DNA of 64,000 nt from Haematococcus lacustris (taxonomy: Eukaryota; Chlorophyta; Chlorophyceae; Chlamydomonadales; Haematococcaceae), in assembly GCA_030144725.1 (NCBI GenBank), contig JASKMD010000029.1, positions 3,666,210-3,730,209 of the forward strand, given 5' to 3'. A model generated the notes under the pieces. The model did not search any database and was not told the origin of the DNA. It saw only the letters and a program-made list of their open reading frames with translations. This document shows positions 8,601 through 17,957 of the stretch, one piece after another; positions within the stretch are counted from its first letter, which is position 1, and each line of letters begins with the position of its first letter. Both the position numbers and the translations under genes were made by a program.

Positions 8601-10398
8601 GCAGCTGCACAGATAGCTCCTGCAGGCCGGGCTGGGTGGCAAACACAGAGCCCATGGTGGGGGTGGTGGCTGGGGCAGCAGGAGGAGCAGGGGCTGCAGC
8701 CTTAGGCAGGGTGTGGGTGGCACCAGCAGGCAGGGCTGCAGACATAGGCGTGAATGGCACTGCTCTGGCTGCATTAGCTGTGATGATGCAGAAGCTGCCA
8801 TGCTCAGGGTAGGAGAGGGGCTGCACCCGCGCATCCTGCGACACCCAATGCCCTGACATGTCCCATGCACCCAACCCGGACCCCTCTGCTGACACGGTGT
8901 GGGCTCGAGCAGGACCTGACAGGCTGGGGGAAGGAGCTGCTTGCATGTGGGGGTACAGCTTGAAGCAACGCTCAGGTGCATGGTAGCGCTTGTGGCAGTA
9001 GCTGCAGGTGTGCTGCGCATGGGCTGGGGCATCAGGCACATACCCCCTGTCCAGCAGAGGCGTGCGTTGCCTAGGGTCAGTGATGACGCGGGACACCACA
9101 CTGCCAGCCGGGTGCGCAGCCACGGCATGCGCTGCGCGCGGAGCACTTCCACCAATGACTCTCTGCTGCTCATGAGGTGGCATCGCCTGGAACTGCCTGC
9201 ACTCAGCCAAATCATGGCCAGCATAGGGGTGGAGAGGGCAGGTCTTGGCAGGCCGCGAGCGCTGGGTCTGCATGGGCGCATGCTGCATGGGTGCACTACG
9301 CAAGGCAGGCTGAGGCATGGCTGCATAACCCAGCTGCATTGGTGGCGCAGCAAAAGCTTGGGACATGGGCATGACAGATGGCAACGGCTGCTGCATGGCA
9401 GGGTGCGACATTGGGTAACCCATTTGCTGCATGGGCTGCTGCAGGTGATGTGGCATGGGCTGCGGCATGGGCTGTGGCATGGGCTGCCGGGCACGCTGGC
9501 GATGCGGGGGCTGAGGCAGCGCCCGAGCTTGAAGCTCAGCCAACTGCTGCCGCAACAGGAGCACCTCCTCTGACACTAGGTCCTGCTCTGCGCGTAGCGG
9601 TGGGCGATCAGCAACGGCAGGCACATAACGCATGCTGTCAAGCAGGTTCTCATGCGCTGCACTGACTGCATGCAAGGCAGCTCTGAAGGCGCGCTGATCC
9701 TGCCGGTCCTCTGCATCCGGCACAGCCTGGTGGAATAGGCGGACAGCCTCGTCCCTGAGCTTGGTGCGCTGCTCCTGGCGCATGGTGGGCACTTGCAGGC
9801 AATGGGAGAAGAGGTGGTTGATGGCAGTGAAGTGGGTTAGTGTGCCACGCCTGATGGCCTCATTCACAGCGCTCTCAAAGGCTGTGGCGAAAGCCTTAGC
9901 GCTGCTGCACCCTTTGCCCCCTAGCACGAGAGCTGGGTCTAGGCCTGCCTGGTGGCTGGGTGGGTCTATCAGCTGCTCCTCCACCAGGTCTAGCAAGGCC
10001 TCTAATGCTTCTGCCCTGTCAGCCTCATCGCCCCAGCCATCTACCAGCTGCTCATAAGCATCTGCAATGGACTGAAAGAACACGCCATCCATGGCAGAGC
10101 TGGCCAGCAGGTGATGGAACGCATTCACCGGTATGTGGAGGTTGAGGCCTAGGTACGCCCGCAGCTTGAGGCTGAAAGCTCTGAAGGCCAGGCGGGAAGT
10201 GCCTGTAAGCTCTGGCACCGCCATGGAGACGAGCGCCATGGGTTGTACTGCTCGGCTGCTGCGGGTTGGGGCTGGGGCTGGTTCCTGGGGCGGTGCTGCT
10301 GCGTCGAAGACTGGGTTGTCCGTGGAGCTGTACGGTCCGTTAAGCTCCAACGGTGTGCCCAGTACAGGCGGCTGAGTTATGGCAGCCACCTCGCGCAA
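5119..10398 (-). CDS. Retrotransposon Gag-Pol, first segment (Gag, PR, RT, RNase H, start of MTase-like domain)
   Basis: A single 1759-codon frame. From the N-terminus: a Gag-like region; a Met/Gln/Pro-rich stretch; a CCHC zinc knuckle (CSYCHKRYHAPERC, nt about 8963-9010); an aspartic protease motif (MLDGGSDSCLIS, nt about 8330-8372); reverse transcriptase (nt about 7330-6660) with FCIDFRRLN, RMPFGLKNA and the catalytic box FIDDVL in place of YIDD/YVDD (nt about 6809-6838); RNase H (nt about 6400-6030) with LHTDWS, GEMLAVVWA, VTDHQPLSW and NADSLSRFP. After an approximately 130-codon spacer comes VVLLELHGGLGAGLEMLL, which resembles the SAM-binding motif I of cytosine-5 methyltransferases (nt about 5555-5612). 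Beyond about 5400 this frame loses similarity and the homology continues one frame over. Confidence 0.92.
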   Translation of the reverse strand: MREVAAITQPPVLGTPLELNGPYSSTDNPVFDAAAPPQEPAPAPTRSSRAVQPMALVSMAVPELTGTSRLAFRAFSLKLRAYLGLNLHIPVNAFHHLLASSAMDGVFFQSIADAYEQLVDGWGDEADRAEALEALLDLVEEQLIDPPSHQAGLDPALVLGGKGCSSAKAFATAFESAVNEAIRRGTLTHFTAINHLFSHCLQVPTMRQEQRTKLRDEAVRLFHQAVPDAEDRQDQRAFRAALHAVSAAHENLLDSMRYVPAVADRPPLRAEQDLVSEEVLLLRQQLAELQARALPQPPHRQRARQPMPQPMPQPMPHHLQQPMQQMGYPMSHPAMQQPLPSVMPMSQAFAAPPMQLGYAAMPQPALRSAPMQHAPMQTQRSRPAKTCPLHPYAGHDLAECRQFQAMPPHEQQRVIGGSAPRAAHAVAAHPAGSVVSRVITDPRQRTPLLDRGYVPDAPAHAQHTCSYCHKRYHAPERCFKLYPHMQAAPSPSLSGPARAHTVSAEGSGLGAWDMSGHWVSQDARVQPLSYPEHGSFCIITANAARAVPFTPMSAALPAGATHTLPKAAAPAPPAAPATTPTMGSVFATQPGLQELSVQLQHLAQRVTRIEQHLSPSVAPVDTAAHIAAEPPRAAAVRAACHTAVPNQHLTYFSNVTVQSGCAVADSEGQLHLLQGVMLDGGSDSCLISHECAAALNLPLTPCSRRLSTASGAEALATQVATLRVSLSYGTPHAMVHDLEAIVMPPGSPLAYDLLLGANFLSQTKGVCDVYDRQFSYCPRLHSHGDVRTSHSLPVTGPKGCLPLLYSAPMGSSQLLVACTAVSHSQVQPCATSGTASAMIHTSPLVHAQVGTPLAASGTTTPSAVSRGGDLAAVEGALSRVAAGDAPIPAGSGVKPVRSPAQPVTRRGGGAAVTSVPSSALDPAAQRMSMPTSAPQPSASHLAVGTAAARRSAITMVLPDGPAVNPSPQQYTQLPNGVLLAQHAALSLQQAHRMAALVAAHPGAFAHSLSDLTGYKGPRGAFRIELSTTDPIITKPRRYSDLELQVTDKKVQELEEAGIIQPVTGPCDYASAPTLPMKKDAQGQWTDTRFCIDFRRLNDATKSDRYGLPLPEEMFARVGSARWFSKLDMRSGFLQIPVHPDDQLKTAFWARNRLYCYTRMPFGLKNASAEYQRVMDAAITSAGLSHCCMAFIDDVLVYSDSFEAHCEHVQTLLQMLQTIGMFAHPEKTILAADRVEYLGHDVSVHGLTPTQAKCQALRDMPAPTDVSSLRTAMGVFNYYRCYIPDFSIIAAPITSLTRKGVAWCWGSEQQAAYSTLKDRICTPGLVLRRFDPERPLVLHTDWSREGCAGILGQVDTNGDEYMVACCSRSCNVHERNYASYTGEMLAVVWAVKTLRFYLHGRHFTIVTDHQPLSWLMSGQHHSGQVARWAMQLQEYDFTVKHRPGVTHQNADSLSRFPRPTCADSTGACLDPPPALASLMRGAATTSPPNLPTPTLSAALAAITSDDLLLGNQGSVTDAYHHEPNTHSSYPSAAYHTLTHRATSWVRAAQHILIATSPATAQLGVTSGLPDSCAVRMPLAINTTCVASSFFPAVAAEGVVLLELHGGLGAGLEMLLRNGVHILRYIYCDTSPACQHLILHRLSQLSATFPGLLPPAAYASALTSLPQDVVRAVHISGWLWPGGSIRTFPILAAWLGCMARYPAPSFPPCGWWAAYSSFNPCYALGMSLSTQLASTTPKPTAVNSQRSAPALAPHFAWMLHS

Positions 10399-11167
10399 GC
10401 ACGAATGCGGATGTAAGCGCTAGTGCACTGGGCGAACGTGTTAAAGAAACACGCACCGCGGAGCTACGGCTGGCTGCAGCCTGAACACCCCGGAGTGCCC
10501 AGGACTGCAGCCGAAGTGAAGATGCTGACGCCCAGACGTCCGTCTGTCAACAGCTGAAGGCAATTGATAACCTTCCTCCGGGGAAATGAGCTTAGAAGAA
10601 ATGTAAGATAGCAAACGAAATGAGTAAGGACGCCTCGACTAGCAGCAAGCAAGGCAAAGCTGATACCCGTCACCAGTATGGTGCCGGCCTTCAGATGCCG
10701 ATGGCAGTGAGCTGAGAATACCTCCAGACTTGGGTGCCCGTGATTACATCGGACAGCTGGTAAGGTCTTCTAAGCTGCCGCCGCAGCATCCCAATCCACT
10801 ACAAATACCCAACCCCCATGCAACCATGTCAGAACTATTATGCAAGTCGCAGGATACACACACAAATCCATCCACAGTGACCAGGTCACATCAACCATCA
10901 TCCACTAATCACCATCTACCGTGATACAACCGCCTGTCATGCTTGCAAGGCTCGTCCATGTCACGCATTCCGCACAGTCACGCTCATGGTTGTGACAACA
11001 GCTCTAGTGGGCGCTATTTGCCACCCACTGCATTGCAGTCCCTGTCTTTCCATCTGCTTTGCTGTTTGGCAGCCGGGCAATGGGTTTAGCAGCCTTGCCC
11101 TTGTCCTGGCCTTTGCCTTTGGACAGGTTAAGTGCATGCTCAACCCTGGTGCACGAGACAAGTTTGG
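10399..11167. other. Region upstream of the retrotransposon, no gene seen
   Basis: No ORF or exon I can support. A 5' LTR and primer-binding site would be expected here if the element were complete. A minus-strand TGGTGACGGGTATCAGC at about 10660-10676 starts with TGG like a primer-binding site, but I cannot match it to a tRNA. Confidence 0.4.
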
Positions 11168-11175
11168 CTGGCGGG

Positions 11176-11447
11176 TAGGGTGGTTCCCCCCCCATCTAAT
11201 ATTAGTTTCTAATATGAGCTATTATGAGCTAATATGAGCTCCCAATTACTCGTACAAGCTCGTATTAGCTCATATCAGCTCTCGTTTGGCTCTTATCAGC
11301 TCCCGGAAGCTCATATGAGCTCATATGAGCTCTTATTAGCTCATATTAGCTCCCGGTATCGGCTCACGCCGCTTGAGCTAATATTAGCGCTATTATTAGC
11401 TAATACGCCACTTTTGGCTCGGAACTAATATTAGCGGACACACCCTA
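11176..11447. mobile_element. hAT-like MITE with AGCTC-rich interior
   Basis: The 272-bp element begins TAGGGTGGTTCC and ends GGACACACCCTA. The termini are inverted repeats of roughly 30 bp that also share an internal CTAATATTAG box. It is flanked by a perfect 8-bp direct duplication, CTGGCGGG, at 11168-11175 and 11448-11455. The 8-bp duplication and the TAGGG terminus fit the hAT superfamily (terminal consensus YARNG). The AT-rich interior, unlike the GC-rich surroundings, is packed with palindromic ATATGAGCTCATAT-type words. It has no coding capacity, so it is non-autonomous. Confidence 0.85.
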
Positions 11448-11455
11448 CTGGCGGG

Positions 11456-12182
11456 GGAGTCCTAGTCCCATGCTCTAAGGCTGGTACTTGTGGGCTGCCT
11501 GGTGGTTACTAGTTGTGGAGCTGGCGTGGGGCCATTACCGGGCACCACAAGCGGTCCTGGATTGGCTAGTTACATTGCTGGCTCCAAACTGGACATGAAT
11601 TATTTGAGGCGTCAGCATGCATTCCTGGAGGGCTGCTTATGGTTCGGTTCCTCCTCACACCACTGCTACCATTTTGCTTCCGTGCCGACGCGGCTGGTGC
11701 GAATTTTATGTACTAGCACCACCATGCCATACCCCTGGTCTGTACACCTTTGCACGCACAACACTCGCCAAAAGCCCGAAACACCGCGACTATACCCCAG
11801 CTACCCTAAAAGCATGAGCCGACGTACAAGTTGGGAGCTGGAACGCTGTGACTTGATACGGAGAACGAAAGAATTTGACAACGAACAACGCCCTCATACT
11901 CTTTCACTGCACTCCACCATCTGGCCCGAAACTGGCCCGGTATGGCACCTGCAGAAGAGAACTTATCTGAAAAGGCACCCAGCAAATCATATATATGCTG
12001 CCAATGCTTGCTCGCGGGCACCGCTCACGCGCAGTCATTCGTCAGACTAGGCAGCACGCAATCTCCTTTCTGTGTATCGACAGCATCGTCATGTATCGTC
12101 ATGGGAAGAGGAGTGAGGGCAGGCGGTCATTCATGCCTCCGTCGTGAGTTGTGATCACGTAACTCCACCGTACAACCGTACA
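11456..12182. other. Intergenic stretch, no gene recognised
   Basis: A 186-codon plus-strand open frame (11490-12050) exists, but its composition shows no domain or splice context, and it lies past the 3' end of the gamma-glutamyl hydrolase gene. I treat the stretch as non-coding or 3' UTR. Confidence 0.5.
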
Positions 12183-14322
12183 TCAGCCAAGGAAGAAGCC
12201 GTTGGGGTGCTGCGCCACCTGCTGCAGCTGACCCTTGGCCTTGCCGGTGTGCAGCGAATCATCAGGGCCAGAAGGAGGGTGGTCAGGCTTGTCGCTGCAC
12301 CCCAGGCAGCATCACACACAGAAGAGACAGAGGGTTAGAAGGTCAAAAGACAGACGGTGACAAGACAGACAAGATAGAAGGTAGAGTCTTGCAACAGCAC
12401 CTCCAGGCACTTTGTGCTGGGTAGAGGCCGGGTGAGGGTAATTTACAGCCAGCACAACGTTACATACAGTGGAGGGCAGCACTTGACGTTTGCACCAGTC
12501 AGGAGGTGAGGGGTGCACAGCGACACTGCATGGCAGCAAGAGTGCTGACATTGGTGGTGCCCTGCCCTGCCCTGCCTGCAGGTGGCCTTTGCCAAGCACA
12601 CAAGCGATGGATAGAGGATAGCGATTGTGAGAGTGTGCAGCCAAACCACAGCAAATCAAATGGCAGCAGGAGTGTTGATGGTGGCGACAAAAATGCTCTT
12701 CACGCCAGGTGAGCAGCCAGTCCATGTGCTACACCATCCATCAGTGGGTCAGTGTGTGAGACGCACGCACAAGTAGTAGGTGATGTCCGGGCCATCGTAG
12801 TTCTCCTCCTCAGTGGTCTGCAGTCAGACAGCAGCCAGACAGCAGCGACAGCAGGCAGGACCTGAGCGTGCAGCTGCTTGGACATTGTTGAGAGTAGCCC
12901 AGAGCCTGCGGTGTGGTGGGTTAAGGCAACCCAGGGCACTGTGTGTGACGAGGGAGGTTGGGCTGTTGCTGTCCGCAGGCTCTCCTCTCAGTGCAGCTGA
13001 GATCAGGAAGTCCGCTGCCTAGCTTGAGTACTATGTCACATGCAAAATAGAGGAGTGAGCGGGAGGGAGGAGTAACCAGGGGAGGAATCACAGCACAATA
13101 CGCTCCTACACTTGTTGCCATAGGCAGCGCACGCCTATCAATGCAGGCTTCGCAGCACTTCCAGGATACTGCTGCTGCTGACCGCTGCGATAATGCTGCT
13201 GTTGGTCACACATCACACCTCAAAGCGCTCAGAGAAGACCGGGCAGGTGTCGTAAACCAGCAGCGCCAGCTCCTCCTCCTTGCTCTCTGGCTTGTGGCTG
13301 GACCTGTATCCAGGGGCAAGCCAGACAGCAGCAACCCACTCCCTGTGCTGTTTGGACGCTGCAGGCAGGAGGGCGTGCCCAAGCCAGCCTGTCACTGGCC
13401 CTCATATCCAGCCACTCACACATATCATGTCAAGCAGGGCAGGACACAAATTGTCCTACTGGTGCGCCCTGCAGCACGCCTGTCTGGTGGCAGCGTATTC
13501 CCGGCTGGCAGCAAAGCAGCAGCAAAGGCTGCTTGATGCCAGGCTCTGCAGCAGTGACACCCCAAGCCCTGCTGCACCACACCCTGTACGGCCTGCGTGG
13601 CGGGTGGGGTGTTGTGCTTGCTCCTCCGCACCTGCACCAGCTGCACCGCCCCACGGCCTGTCACACCAATACCATGGGGTAAGCAAACCAGCCTCAGCGT
13701 TGGCTGCACCCGTGTCAGCCTACCTTCGAGCCGACTCAATGAACACGTTGGCCAGGTGCTGGCTGACGCTGATTGCCTCCAGGCTGTGTGGCACCTCCTC
13801 CATACCAAACTCAAAAGGCGGCTTCTCAGGGTGCCACTGTGTGCCTGCACCCAGGTTGGGAGAAGCGGATGAGGTGACAGTGAGAGTATGAAATGTGAGG
13901 GGAAAGAGTGAGCCCAGGGTGCCCTGTCAGCAGGCACCTTGTACCCATGACAAGCTCGCAGCAAGCACCCCCTGCCCCCACAAGCCTACACGCCCACCTT
14001 ACCCCTCCTCCACTCTATCCCATCCTACTCCGGCTTGACCTCTGCATGCCATGGAGTCCCCACGGCCCCCACCTGTGAAGGGGTACTTTTTCCCCTCCAT
14101 CGTGCTGATGTACTCTGCATGCGCAACCACACCAGCACACAACTGTAGAGCAACAGATTACCCGTACATCACGGCGCCTGAGGTCACGGCCAAGCTATCA
14201 AGCCCAGATCTGCTGCTCTTAATCCAATCAAATGCAAGGCAAGCTGAGGCTGGAGGTGCTAGAGGTGTTGAACTGCTCATGCATGCACTTGCAACATGCA
14301 CTGGCAACATTGGGGCCATTCC

Positions 14323-14363
<41 letters not shown>

Positions 14364-16520
14364 TGCAAGACATCCTTCTTCTCCATGTCGTCTGTATGTT
14401 CTGACCTGTGCCATTGCGGTCCTCAGAGGTGGACACAATGTTGTACCAGGACGCCAGGACAGGGTGCTGGGTGTACATGGCAGGGGGCATGCCGTACATG
14501 TGGTTCTGCAGAACGATGTTCTGCTCCGGCGACTCCAGCGCCTGCCGCAGTGGGGCCTGCAGCACAGCCCCCTCGCCACTGTTGTTGTTTCTCCACCCCT
14601 CTTAGCCGCTGGCCTGGTGACTAGCACAGCCCATTCGCCACAGTGCATCATGCAGATGCAAGCGGTCTGTTGGAGCTGCCTCTTGGAGCTGTCGCGCCTA
14701 TCCTAACATGACCGTCTGAGGAGGAGGCCCAGGCCAGTGTTTGCATACATCACGGACACACGCAGCCACCAGGATAGGGCTAGGAGGGGTCTAAGTGCTG
14801 GACAGAGGCATACTGAGGTCCTGTGACGTACTATCAGGATAGCTTGCATCAATGCCGACAAGCATATGCCATGTGATGATGGTGATCAGGTGACGAGAAC
14901 ACCAGGTCCCTGCTGACCATAGGGGCACACAGTCAGTGACTGTGCAGAGCTCAAGGGACATGGTGTGGAGTTTGCACAGCAGGTGCACAGGGCACTGCCA
15001 CTGGCCCAACGCGGTATACAGATGGCTGCTGGCTGCAAGGCTAGCAACAGCCCATTATATTGGGCAGGGCAGGGCAGGGAAGGGCATGGGGCTAGCTGCT
15101 GCTTGTTGACTCCCTAGGCCAACAGTGCCTGTGGCCCCATGCTAACTAAAAACTCATGCTGACTAGGGGCTGTGCTGCCGCAATGGGGTCCATGCTGACT
15201 CCTCGTTTGGAAATGCCCTTTGGAAGTGCCCTTTGGAGTGGGCTGCATTGGGAGTGTTGGTTGACCCCACCCTGGGGCCACAGTGCAGGTCATGGCCCCG
15301 GGTCACCTACCGACAGTCCTGAGAACATGTGGCTGCTGCTCGCGGCGTCACCCCAGAACTTGAGTGTTGTGGGGTGGGCCACGCTATCTGTGTCCACCAG
15401 CAGCACGTTGCGGCTGATATTGGATGCCAGGATGTGCAGCAGCTGGAAGCCAAGGCAGGTGCCGTGGATCTGAGCAGCAGCAGCAGCAGAAACAGCAGCA
15501 GCAAGTTGTGCACAAAGCAGGGGAAGTAGCATGATGTGGGGACATGAAACGCGTTTGAGAGCTTGCCAAGGGGATGTGCAACAAGGGGACACAGGCTTCA
15601 GGAGCCTGTACGCCGCTATACTGATGTGCTACGACGGTGATGTCCATGATGGCTGCACCTGATGCACTACCATAGCCACAGGGCAGAAGTACAGAAGCTG
15701 AGCCAGCTATGGAATCCGTACTGGCAGCCAAGGGGAGGCTTGGCGATGGCAGGGCAGTGCCGCAGCCCCCAGATGCTCTGCTGCTACTCACCGGGAACAC
15801 GTCCCCAGCATCGTTTGCCTGCACTGCCCAGTTGAACAACTTGCGGGCGGCGATGACGTACGGGGCATCCAGCCACAGCCAGGTCAGACCGCCCTGCACG
15901 CAGCCATGTCCACGTGCGTCAGTGCAGTGTGGTTTGTTTAGCAGGGCACAGCGGAGCGGCAGTGGCTTACTGGGAACACCAAACCATTGATGCTCTTGAA
16001 GATGCGATACAACTCAGATTCAGTAGCGTAGAAGCGAATTGGGACCGCCCTGCCCCCTGCAGCTTCAATCCACTTAACAAACCCAGCAGCAATGTATGAC
16101 CTGCATCAGACAGTGTATGTGTGAGAGCTCGGTCAGTGGTGCAAGCCTACAGTCGCTGCTGGGCAACATCACACAACGGGCCGCCAATTGTGACCGTCGT
16201 GGCCACGCTGCTGTCACTCACTTCCCAGGGCAGGTATGGCCTGCAGGCAGATGGTAGCAAACGTGCGTGCTCAATGAGTTCGTAGTGAATTTGTACGAAG
16301 AAACAGCATGCTATAACTCACAGGGTTGTGTCAGGATGCCAATCAGTGGCTTGCTGTTCTTTACAGGACCGAGCTCGCGGATCGAACCGCGTTTGGCTGG
16401 GCGATTTGAATGGAGAAGGCTGCCGCCTGACTTAGAGCGTGCCGCGTCGGAGCCTCCCAGCGCTGCGGCAAGGATTAGAAGCGCAGCCACCGAGCCCCGC
16501 AAACTCATCAGGGCGGGCAT
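12183..16520 (-). CDS. GGH: Gamma-glutamyl hydrolase (secretory/vacuolar), 11 exons
   Basis: Removes gamma-linked glutamates from folylpolyglutamates; a class I glutamine amidotransferase-fold (C26) peptidase, vacuolar in plants. Exons: 16322-16520, 16222-16240 (19-nt micro-exon), 15971-16100, 15792-15893, 15311-15469, 14406-14556, 14073-14114, 13724-13844, 13219-13303, 12771-12817, 12183-12294. Phases agree throughout, giving about 388 residues. Seen in order: signal peptide (MPALMSLRGSVAALLILAAA); KPLIGILTQPC; SYIAAGFVKWIEAAG; INGLVFPGG; the nucleophile GTCLGFQLLHIL; QNHMYGMPP; EYISTMEGKKYPFTG; and TQWHPEKPPFEFG with the partner His and Glu. The last two exons (EEENYDGPDITYYF ... HPNGFFLG) match the usual C-terminal Tyr/Phe-rich position. 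If the intron after exon 9 is not used, the protein ends at a TGA at 13213 with 337 residues. All introns are GT-AG. Confidence 0.92.
14323..14362. repeat. (CCAG)n tetranucleotide repeat, intronic
   Basis: About ten CCAG units in the intron between the sixth and seventh exons of the gamma-glutamyl hydrolase gene. Confidence 0.9.
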
Positions 16521-16635
16521 TTTCAGCGCTGTCTAACCAGCGTGCGCTGGTGCAAGCTTTTGAGCTCGCAATTGTCTAATCGCACACTAGTGAGCACCAC
16601 TCGTTTTGAATTCACGCCATCTTTCACGTGTGGGG

Positions 16636-16803
16636 AATATATATGGTCACCCCCGCCATTGGCTGCACCCCCATGGCTCAAGAGATAACATCTTACTGGT
16701 TTTCAAGAGTTTTACAGCTAATCGTGCGCAGGGCGGTGAAGCTCATCAGTGCGAAGCTGGCGGGCTGCTCGGGCTGATGTGCACCTTTGCCGGGGTCGGC
16801 GGG
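16636..16803 (+). repeat. Dispersed repeat family A, copy 1
   Basis: Starts ATATATGGTCACCCCCGCC and matches 25686-25853 closely over its whole length (shared GGCTGCACCCC, AAGAGTTTTACAGC, GCAGGGCGGTG, GGGCTGCTCGGGCTGATG). A shorter inverted match lies at 26626-26682. An open frame of 173 codons crosses this copy but shows no domain; I regard it as chance. Confidence 0.8.
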
Positions 16804-16815
16804 CTCAAACTCAGG

Positions 16816-17350
16816 TGTCCCCAACTAACAGAAAATGACAGGAAACTGACCCCTGGTAATCAAAACGACGCCGCGTCTCAGCCACGTGGTTTCTATTTAT
16901 GTTTCGCACATCCCTGGATAGAGGACTCTGTCAGCTATGCGGTGCAGCATGTAACATTAAATATTGTGCACTGTGCTGAGTGCTATGGCGGCTCAAATCT
17001 TGACATTCAAATCCATGCCAGTTTTGCTCATGCGGGCCTCGCCGCGACCGACCGCCGCGACCGACGTGGCCCAGTAGCCTCTGCAAACAGTCAGGGACAG
17101 TCGCTGCAGTCAAAGCGATTCAAATAACATTCAAAACCGATGTAACAATCGCCGCAGTCAAAATGATTCACATGGCACGCCAAACCGATGTAAAGACGCC
17201 CCTCCACACACGCACAGAAATATACGAGGCTGCTGCATTGACCCCTTCGTGAGCAGTACTGTTGGCCTGGCCACTCTGCAATGCCTCACAAGGTGTGTAT
17301 GCCATTGCTATGTTACCTTGCTCGACATGTTGGATCCAATCCCACTCCGG
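16816..17350 (+). repeat. Dispersed repeat family B, copy 1
   Basis: Reverse-complement similarity to 28325-28727: GGTGTCCCCAACTAACAGA, GGTAATCAAAACGACGCCGC, CTCTGTCAGCTA and GCCATTGCTATGTTACCTTG appear in the same order with scattered indels. It directly follows family A copy 1, so A and B may be two parts of one element. Confidence 0.75.
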
Positions 17351-17465
17351 GTAATTAAGGCCGAGACGGCAGTTTCCGCTGAGGTATACCGCGGATAGCC
17401 CTTCGTCTAACTCGAAGTGGTTGAGCTGTAATCGCGGTTTCAATGACCTGGTCACATATTCTCCG

Positions 17466-17957
17466 CACCGCTAGGCTCGCTTCCTAGGCATGTCTGACCC
17501 TGCGGAGGGTCACCGCTAGGCTCGCTTCCTAGGCATGTCTGACCCTGCGGAGGGTCACCGCTAGGCTCGCTTCCTAGGCATTTCTGACCCTGCGGAGGGT
17601 CACCGCTGGCTCATTTCCTAGGCATTTCTGACCCTGCGGAGGGTCACCGCTGGCTCATTTCCTAGGCATTTCCGACCCTGCGGAGGGTCACAACTGGCCC
17701 CCTTTCCTAGGCATTTCTGACCCTGCGGTGGGTCACCGCCGGCTCATTTTCTAGGCATTTCTGACCCTGCGGAGGGTCACCGCCGGCTCATTTTCTAGGC
17801 ATTTCTGACCCTGCGGAGGGTCACAGCCGGCCCCCTTTCCTAGTCATTCCTGACCCTGCGGAGGGTCACAACTGGCTCACTGTCCTAGGCATTTCTGACC
17901 CTGCGGAGGGTCACCGATGGCTCACTGTCCTAGGATTCCTGACCCTGCGGAGGGTCA
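17466..17957. repeat. Hairpin satellite, about 11 units of ~45 bp
   Basis: Each unit carries TGACCCTGCGGAGGGTCA, a 7-bp-stem palindrome, plus a spacer of the type CCGCTGGCTCATTTCCTAGG. Spacing is regular (about 44-45 bp) and spacers drift more than the hairpins. A second, less regular cluster of the same hairpin lies at 20463-20745. Confidence 0.92.

Larger units (their letters stand above)
3223..10398 (-). mobile_element. Ty3/gypsy-type retrotransposon with methyltransferase-like domain
   Basis: The order gag - protease - reverse transcriptase - RNase H - (DNMT-like domain) - integrase is the Ty3/gypsy order with an extra module. Coding spans about 7.2 kb in three reading-frame segments: 10398-5119, 5368-3383, and a C-terminal tail in another frame down to 3223. 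Breaks near 5380-5400 and near 3440 mean the copy is probably decayed, or contains assembly indels, unless the breaks are programmed. I compared 2450-3222 with 10399-11160 by eye and found no convincing LTR pair, primer-binding site or polypurine tract, so the true ends are unknown. Its coding density and length contrast with the intron-rich host genes around it. Confidence 0.9.

Noticed and set aside
10660..10676. Primer-binding site of the gypsy element
   Set aside because: Begins TGG but I cannot match it to a tRNA 3' end, and no LTR end is recognisable next to it.
11490..12050. 186-codon plus-strand ORF after the MITE
   Set aside because: No recognisable domain, no repeat of codon preference seen in the host exons, and it lies beyond the 3' end of a minus-strand gene.
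16606..17127. 173-codon plus-strand ORF
   Set aside because: Spans dispersed repeat families A and B; the copies elsewhere do not preserve the frame, so it is unlikely to be a gene.
17466..17957. CRISPR-like array (regular palindromic repeats with spacers)
   Set aside because: Spacers are themselves repeats of one another, the genome is eukaryotic, and no cas genes exist; it is satellite DNA.
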